NCBI GenBank assembly: GCA_005784505.1
Contig: VCAZ01000022.1
Location: forward strand, 1,529,695-1,593,694
Direction of reading: 5' to 3'
DNA: 64,000 bases
Origin: Bagarius yarrelli
Taxonomy: Eukaryota > Chordata > Actinopteri > Siluriformes > Sisoridae
The number at the start of each line of letters is the position of its first letter. Position 1 is the stretch's first letter. Made by a program: the position numbers and the translations under genes. The notes beneath the pieces were generated by a model, which was given only the letters and a program-made list of their open reading frames with translations, was not told the DNA's origin and did not search any database. This document shows positions 57,605-64,000 of the stretch, piece by piece.

Positions 57605-57790
57605 GGCTGTGTATTGGCAAGGGCCTCCCGATATGTCTATATATATATATATATAGACACAATATATACTCACGATACGATATATTGCAATGCACATTGT
57701 AACGCAACACTGTACTTTTAAAACAGAGACAATAAATACAAAGCAGGAGGCGCCTATTTTTCCCGCCAATATTTGCTTATTAGACACATA
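57605..57790 (+). repeat. Dispersed repeat, CGATACGATATATTGC type
   Basis: GGGCTGTGTATTGGCAAGGG, then CTCACGATACGATATATTGC, AATGCACATTGTAACGC and later GGAGGCGCCTATTTTTCCCG. Related to 37868-37925. A common style of fish repeat of unknown class. Confidence 0.45.
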
Positions 57791-60469
57791 AACATATCGA
57801 TAAAGGTTAGAATATTGATTTTTCAGTATTGTGGGACAAAAATTTTTATTAACAAATTTTGTTAGCTGATATTTTTGCACAGCGCTAATTTCAATACACC
57901 CTGTGGTTGATTAATGTCCTCCAACAGCATAAAAATAAAGGTGTTTCTCATTTCATATTGCACTCAAAGGACAACAAAAGAACTGAATTTATGCACCAGT
58001 TGGGTCCTCGGGGGTCCTGGGAACCACGGTACACATTTTTAAGCCGTATTTGCGGAATCTGTCTTTATAGGACAGCTTGCCGTTATACAACCGCTGAAAA
58101 AAGCAGCTTACCCCTGCTGTATCCTTGACACTAATACAAGACTATGACCTGCGCTTGGCCGTAAAGTTTGGCATTTTATAACAGAGGCTTCCACTATGAA
58201 TTTTAAGCGTCTCAGAGAGCAGCCAGTGGATACGATGACCCTGATCAGGATAACACGCTTTACAGAACAAAGTGCTGCCCTAAGCCGTGTTTCACACCGC
58301 GTTCTTTCAACCGTATTTCCAGATTATTACTCGTAACGCACTGTGACATGATCCCGATAAAATTGTGTCAGATTGTACGTCAATGGACCGGTTATTTACT
58401 ACATTCAGCTCTCATCATAAAAATCGTTGAGATCTGGGCTTGTCTAGAAAACAGGGGGGCGGATAAATGAAACATTCTTCAAAGTAAGCGTTAGGGAATA
58501 AGATTTTTTTTGTCCTTTAGCATGTCTCACTTAGATTTCACCGGTATCTAGAAACAGATCTGTGGATGAGTTTTGCGTCACCCTTTGCCGGACTCCTATT
58601 GGTTGGTTTCTCTAAAAACGTAATACTGTCAGGATTTTCTTCACTAGGCGCTATTTTCCGTCACTTAATAACTTCCACCTTAGTGAGCGTGACATGTTAT
58701 GACTTTGATCAATGACTTTTAACCGAAGAACTCTTTTGACTATGTTTACCTGGTCTGCATATTAGACCAATTTAATTGCTGCTCTAAATGAAACAGCATT
58801 CTTATTTCAGTGGCAGTGAACCGACCCGTTTTGTTTTTTTTTATTCAACTCCGTTCGACCTTTTTAACCTTTGTGAGTTTTATTTATTCCTGAAAGTGCT
58901 TTAGTCGTTGCAGACGTCTGAGCGGTACGGAGGAGATCGGGGGAAAAAAAAAAAAAGTTGTGCACATATATTTAACACAATCACTATATCAGCACAAGGG
59001 CAGGATAAAGAGACAGACAGAAAGACTGCGGGGACTTCGACAGACTGAACACCGACAACATTACTAATATTGCACATGTTGTCTTTTGCATGTAAGGCCT
59101 TCCTCGTGAACAGGTCAGATAAAGCTGCGTCCCCGTTCACGAAGTCTGGTAGTCGGATTAGTGATCCAACCTTTTTTTTCCTTTTTATGAGGGTGAGTCA
59201 TATCAGTGTGGGCAAATCCCCTGTTATATCACACAGCAGCGTCTCCGGGTTTGTGTCCTGTATAGATTCCCATTAATAATGGGACGAGTGTAACGATATG
59301 CTTTCTCCTTTTTTTCGCTAACCAGAAGATTTCTGGAGGTCATTTAGGATCCGTTGGGAATTTACATACACAGCAAAATCCACAGAATGAAGGCTCATGG
59401 TGATGTTTAGTCTGACTACTGGCACGTGCCTTTCTGATTAAATAAAGTGTGGTTAATAAATACACTTCAATAAATAAATAAATCGTGAGGTTTTTTTTTA
59501 CTATTTTAATAATATTTTAACCTATAACATTGAATGATTTACTTTTCTATGCCTGTTTATTATTTTTCACACATGACATCTGGGTTCTTTTTTAACCCTT
59601 TCAACAATAAAGCAGCCTTAAACAAACGTTTCCAGCGTCGACTTAATGAGCTCTTACAATGTAAAATGACACCAAATGTTTAGGGTCAACATTTCCAAAC
59701 TAAGAAATGAACCCTTCTTTATTTAACCCTTTGTTAGTAAGAGTTAATGAATTCTGTCCAATGGTGTTAACCATTGCAGTGTTTATTCCACACATGGTGC
59801 TAAAATAACATCCCTTTTGATTTGGCTTTTGATTGACGGCGGAACTGAACCGGATTTGCAGCTGAAATGTCTATTTGTTGGATTCATTTGAAACCTGATT
59901 ATATGACACACCTGCTGGATAGAATAAACACGGAAGATCCAATCAGTCCCGTTATAGATAATAATAATAATAAAGAAATAAGTGATCGACTTACACATTG
60001 TAGAAATATTTGTTATACTGATATATTTTAATAATAATAAATGTATCCATTATATTTTGAATACTTTATATTAAAAAGGCTTTCGAGATTGACAGTTCAA
60101 CATAAAGTGTTAAAAATAATAATAATAATAATCCTACGAAAAGTTATTATTATCATTGTCCTCATCAGCATGACCAATATTATTGTTATTATCATAATTA
60201 TCATTATAACTGTGGTTAAATGAATGTATATTTGCATTACAGCAAATAATTATAATAGATACACTATTTCCTAAATGAGCTTTTGCACGTTCTAATTAAA
60301 CTTAGAAATAGATTATTATTGTTGTTGTTGTTGTTGTTGTTATTTGTATTAGGAACTATTTTTTTTCAGTACACACCCCTTTAGGACATGGAGAAAGGTG
60401 TGACTTGTGCTCTGTGTAGGTTTTTGCTGTGTATTTAACCCGTTGTTAACTCGCTCCTACTTGTTGCGC

Positions 60470-61900
60470 GCGACTTCAGCGGATTCCGTTGCGGCTAAAA
60501 GGCGTCAATCTGCCCAGGTTGATTTCCGCCGCGTCAGTAACCACAACATTGTCCTCTTCATCCCCTTCTTCCTGGCGCGTGAGCTGTGATATCCTGTCGA
60601 ACGTGTCCTCGTGGTCAGTGCACTCCACCACGTTGGGGATGATGTTGACGTACGCGTCGACGATCTCTTTATGCACCAGCGTGTCGTGGTTGTAGGACAC
60701 GAACTCGTTGCTGATGTTCACGGTCTCCACCGGCGTGCTCGTGCACAGTCGCCGGCAACCCAACAGGCTCGCGAAGGCTCTCCGGAACTCGGCGTTGAAC
60801 GCGTAGATCACTGGATTGAGCGACGAGTTAGTCCAGCCGAACCACACAAACACGTCGAAAGTCGTCTCGCTGACGCACGGTAAACCCGCGCGCCTGTCGC
60901 CGCTGTTCTCCCTGCGTCTCGCGCAGAACGGGACCATGCAGTTAAGGACGAAGAACGGAAGCCAGCAGCACACGAACACGCCCATGATCACGGACAGGGT
61001 CTTCAGAACTTTGGTCTCGCGGTTGATGGACGTTTTGAGGGTGCTGTGTTGTTGTTGCTGTTGCTGGCACACGAGCGCACGGCTGCTGCTCCTGCAGCTC
61101 TGCGCGTGTTCAGCCGCGCGCTCCAGAGACGCGATTCGGCCTATTTGCATCTGTGCGATGCGGTAGATGCGCGTGTAGGTCACGATCATGATCGCTACAG
61201 GGATGTAGAAGCTCACAAGCGACGAGGAGATGGCGTATTCCCTGTTTAGGCTCGAGTCGCAGTTGTTCTGTTCCGCGTCTGAGAGCGCGCGCGCTGTGGT
61301 GCCACTGCCGTTAAACCCCCGCGCGAACTCTGCTCCACTGCTGGCCTTGTGCCAGTTCAGCTGTATCGGTATAAACGAGATGAGCACTGATAAAGTCCAC
61401 GTGACGCCGATCATGACAAACGCGGCGCGCTGGGTCATCTTGCGCTCGTATCGGAAGGGGCTCGAGATAGCCCAGTACCTGTCCACGCTGATCACACACA
61501 GGTTAAGGATAGATGCCGTGGAGCACATGATGTCAAACGTGACCCAGATATCACAGAATGCACCAAAAGGCCAGAACCCAGCTACTTCTGCCACGGCTTT
61601 CCATGGCATAACGAGCACTGCCACGAGAAGGTCCGACACTGCAAGAGACACGATGAACGTGTTGGTGACCTTGGAGCGCAGGTGGCGAAAACGCAGCACG
61701 GCCGCGCACACCAACACGTTGCCAAAAAGCGTGCACAGCACGAGCGCCGAGAGAGCGCATCCGGTCAGCACGCGCAGCGCCAGATCGCGGCCGCCGTCTT
61801 CCCCGTCCTCCTCATTTGACTCGCTCCGGTTCCGCATGGTCACGGCGGACGGTGTCAGGTAAGCGCGTGCAGCGCGAGCAGTGAGGGTACGGCATCCGGT
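60470..61900. promoter_or_regulatory. CpG-rich island coextensive with drd5 coding exon
   Basis: The stretch is visibly rich in CG dinucleotides (for example GCGCGC runs near 61285 and 61860), while the DNA on both sides is AT-rich. It reaches slightly upstream of the start codon. CpG islands over single-exon receptor genes are common in vertebrates. Here it may also contain the proximal promoter, but no TATA box is evident upstream of 61837 on the - strand. Confidence 0.55.
60476..61837 (-). CDS. drd5: D(1B)/D5 dopamine receptor, complete single exon
   Basis: A 453-residue rhodopsin-class GPCR (human DRD5 has 477), intronless like other D1-class receptors. It couples to Gs/adenylyl cyclase in this family. 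Visible features are D102 (3.32, amine binding) in FDIMCSTAS; DRY at 119-121; TM5 serines S205, S206 and S209; CWLP at 291-294; NPVIY at 341-345; a C95-C193 disulfide pair; N-glycosylation sequons at N3 and N176; and probable palmitoylation cysteines C361 and C365. AAEHAQSCRSS in loop 3 and TPVETVNISNE in the tail are D5 rather than D1 signatures. Start choice: the frame is open upstream to a stop at 61904-61906, and the only in-frame ATG is 61835-61837, with A at -3. The GTG at 61841-61843 is not a eukaryotic start. A six-Gln run (258-263) sits in loop 3. Teleosts carry drd5a and drd5b, and which copy this is cannot be decided here. Confidence 0.97.
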   Translation of the reverse strand: MRNRSESNEEDGEDGGRDLALRVLTGCALSALVLCTLFGNVLVCAAVLRFRHLRSKVTNTFIVSLAVSDLLVAVLVMPWKAVAEVAGFWPFGAFCDIWVTFDIMCSTASILNLCVISVDRYWAISSPFRYERKMTQRAAFVMIGVTWTLSVLISFIPIQLNWHKASSGAEFARGFNGSGTTARALSDAEQNNCDSSLNREYAISSSLVSFYIPVAIMIVTYTRIYRIAQMQIGRIASLERAAEHAQSCRSSSRALVCQQQQQQHSTLKTSINRETKVLKTLSVIMGVFVCCWLPFFVLNCMVPFCARRRENSGDRRAGLPCVSETTFDVFVWFGWTNSSLNPVIYAFNAEFRRAFASLLGCRRLCTSTPVETVNISNEFVSYNHDTLVHKEIVDAYVNIIPNVVECTDHEDTFDRISQLTRQEEGDEEDNVVVTDAAEINLGRLTPFSRNGIR

Positions 61901-62109
61901 CCGCTAATGGAGAGGAGCACGTACAGGGGCAGTGCGGCAGATGAACGGGGCATTTTAGAGTTTCTAAAAAAAAAGTTCCTAAAATTCCTCAAGTCACAGC
62001 ATAGTTTAATTCCACTGGAAAAAAGGACAGAAAGCGATACTGTGACACCTCACAGCTTCCAGCGCAGGAACTGCGATCCAGATCTGCTTCAGAGAGGAGA
62101 GGGGGGGGG

Positions 62110-62182
<73 letters not shown>

Positions 62183-64000
62183 AGGAGGAGAGAAATAGAA
62201 TGGAGAGAAAAGGCTTAAAATAGAAAGCAAGGTGGGGGGAGGTGTGTATAAAAGAAGAGGCAGAAAGAGAGAGAGATAGAGAGAAGAAAAGATAGAAAGT
62301 GAGAGAAAAGAGAGATAGACAGACAGAATAAGAGATTTGTTAAAGAGGGGGAAACCAGAGACAGAGCGACAGCCAGTAATGTAACCATAAAATAGCCATT
62401 AGATGATTTTGTCCTTATTTCAGGACAGAAATGAGTTTGGACCTAATGAAAACCTGTGTGGAAAATGTGATAAATGTCGGTTGCTATGGAAAAGGGCGTC
62501 TGCCAAAGGCCAGAAATGTAAATAGTATTTGTTGCAAATTAATTTTAGCGCAAATAAGTATTATTTTAGCAAAAACATCTGTCACAGTTATTAGCACCCC
62601 TGCCAATGGCATTTAGTGTAAATACCCCCGTCTCCTGCATTAGGACGCTTAATGAGACTTCAGAAACTGAGAGAGACTTAACACTGAAGAACCTTTTGAC
62701 ATCTATTAAACAGGATTGATGTCCTTCTGGACGATCCAACCACGTCCCATTTCGGGACATTTGCAATTAGAACATGTTAACGAAGGTAATCGAGTCCATT
62801 ATGTTATGGTTAATTAAGGAGCCTAATTGATTGGTTCCTCTGGGTCCCCCCCTTGCTTCAGGGTTACCTTCGGGTATTCAGTTGTCCTCCCTCGAGTCAA
62901 AGGATAGCAGCACTGCAGATGGTTAGCATCTTTCTATAGTGCTAATGGGTGTTTATACGTGTGTGTGTGTGTGTGTGCGCGCACAGAGGTTCCTCATCAG
63001 CCCGCTTAGGCTAAGTGGCTCTAAAGTGACTTGTGCACCTGCAAATTACCCAGAATGCACAACACAGCTAATTTGTATGGTATTTTTGGATCTACAAAAC
63101 TCCTTGAATGCGATTGAAATGTTCTTCGAATTTTTATCTAGCACAGAAGACGAGACTGAGGTTTATATCGCTTTCGCGCCGAACTCTATTTCACGTCCTT
63201 TGTGTCACCCAACGCAAATTCACTACTCGCATGAATAATTAAATCCTCATCTGGTGTGAACACAGCATAACAGCAGCACTTCATCTTAACCAAATGACAA
63301 GTCAACCTTTCCTTTCGTTTAATCTGATTACATTCGTTACTTTCAAAATTAAAGTCATGAAAATATTTTACTTCGAAGCTAAATCAGTGCCAAGTTAATT
63401 AAATTTAGACAACAGGATGTCCTTGTTGAATAAAATACAAATTCACACATCATCCTTGGCCCTCAGCTAGAATGTGGTATTATGAATGGTCTTCTGATTA
63501 AAAGTCAAGGTTTCGACAGGAGACAGTGTGAAAGGAAGCAGAAGCTCATGCTCCAGGAAGACGCAACCTCCAGGAGTGTTTTGATAAAAAGAAATTGCTT
63601 TGTTGTATGTATGTATGTGGCTTGTATTCAACTCGCTGACCCCAAAATCAATCAATCAATCAATCAACCCTCTCTCAATCTGTTCATGTTACTCCTCCTG
63701 AACAAAGGCTACCATTGATTCCAGAGCCTACTGTGCATTACCCCCCTCTATAAAACTTAGATCACCCAAGAATCCGAGTGCTGGATGGGTTAAATTTGAT
63801 TCCACTGCCCGATGAAGCGTACAGGCGACATCGCTGCTTAGATTCGTACTAATCCGTGTGGCACAGGAAAGCATACTGCAGTCACACACACAAAATATGT
63901 GCAGGTTCACTGATCAAACAGGAGCAGGTTCACGCAACGGACTAAAAAATCAGACGAAAAGCCCATGTGTCTGGTCCTTAACACCACCAAATTAAAAAGA
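61838..64000 (-). other. drd5 5'-flanking region
   Basis: No second gene was found. The first 270 bases upstream of the ATG are moderately GC-rich, then a purine tract (62112-62178 on +, so pyrimidine on the gene strand) is followed by more GA-rich DNA to about 62370. A SINE tail lies at 62471-62525 and a short (GT)n at 62957-62976. The rest looks unique. On the gene strand, the (CT)n plus C-run followed by AG at 62084-62085 and 62071-62072 could serve as a 5'-UTR splice acceptor, which is speculative. Confidence 0.4.
62112..62178. repeat. (GA)n microsatellite upstream of drd5
   Basis: An essentially pure (AG)n run of about 33 units, preceded by a run of nine G, about 275 bp upstream of the drd5 ATG. 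It is a mirror-symmetric polypurine tract capable of intramolecular triplex (H-DNA). GA runs also bind GAGA-type factors in promoters, but no such role is shown here. Confidence 0.9.

Larger units (their letters stand above)
49004..60475. other. Intergenic region 3' of drd5
   Basis: SINEs at 49610-49670, 51236-51304, 51886-52063 and 56249-56433; a possible mariner-type end at 52785-52820; an interrupted repeat element 54799-55605; three diverged duplicates between 55880 and 56700; a dispersed repeat 57605-57790; TTA-type runs at 54291-54324 and about 60115-60210. The drd5 3' UTR must start at 60475. TTTATT (AATAAA on the gene strand) occurs at 59782-59787, 59718-59723 and 59556-59561. No gene was recognised. 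Confidence 0.5.

Noticed and set aside
61841..61843. GTG as drd5 start, two codons upstream
   Set aside because: Vertebrate genes start at ATG. The ATG at 61835-61837 is the first in frame and has A at -3.
61230..61862. 210-residue + strand frame antisense to drd5
   Set aside because: It is a shadow of the GC-rich receptor exon. It has no family similarity, and the receptor on - is unmistakable.

Overview
The window is vertebrate nuclear DNA, almost certainly from a ray-finned fish and plausibly a catfish (Siluriformes). The evidence is the exon/intron structure, the AT-rich and microsatellite-packed non-coding DNA, about nineteen copies of a tRNA-derived SINE with the 'CTCTGGATAAGGGCGTCTGCC' type tail seen in many teleosts, and the two genes present. 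The order assignment is inference from repeat style only.

Two protein-coding genes can be supported. (1) The 3' half of a class II facilitative transporter, slc2a9 (GLUT9, urate/hexose), lies on the + strand as five exons: 1899-2009, 8583-8684, 11810-11885, 17256-17383 and 27230-27508. Together they encode 231 residues from TM7 to the C-terminus. Upstream exons lie off the left edge. (2) A complete single-exon D1-class dopamine receptor, drd5 (D5/D1B), lies on the - strand at 60476-61837 (453 aa). The genes point toward each other across about 33 kb. The neighbouring and convergent arrangement matches the SLC2A9-DRD5 order on human 4p16, which supports both names.

Layout: 1-27229 is slc2a9 exons and introns. 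The introns carry a 2.2-kb EcoRI-site minisatellite (5405-7640), a polypurine block (10886-11345), a 14-bp C-rich/G-rich minisatellite (12506-13262), a hAT-like remnant and several SINEs. 27509-27980 is the 3' UTR with three AATAAA signals. 27980-60475 is a gene desert. It contains a purine block, a 30-bp array (29398-29765), a 36-bp array grown out of a LINE reverse-transcriptase fragment (31987-32617), a foldback MITE (32790-32978), a 24-bp array (35166-35530), a 40-bp array (39147-39705), many SINEs and a few unusually clean stretches that could be regulatory. 61838-64000 is drd5 upstream DNA with a long (GA)n tract.

I found no CRISPR array, operon, phage or new multigene system. The most interesting signals are: TG/CA repeats pressed against most slc2a9 splice sites, including a donor that sits inside a (GT)n tract; a minisatellite that appears to have been born by slippage inside a retrotransposon RT gene; a G-quadruplex-capable minisatellite; a polyglutamine run in the third cytoplasmic loop of the D5 receptor; and an unusually high density of minisatellites.
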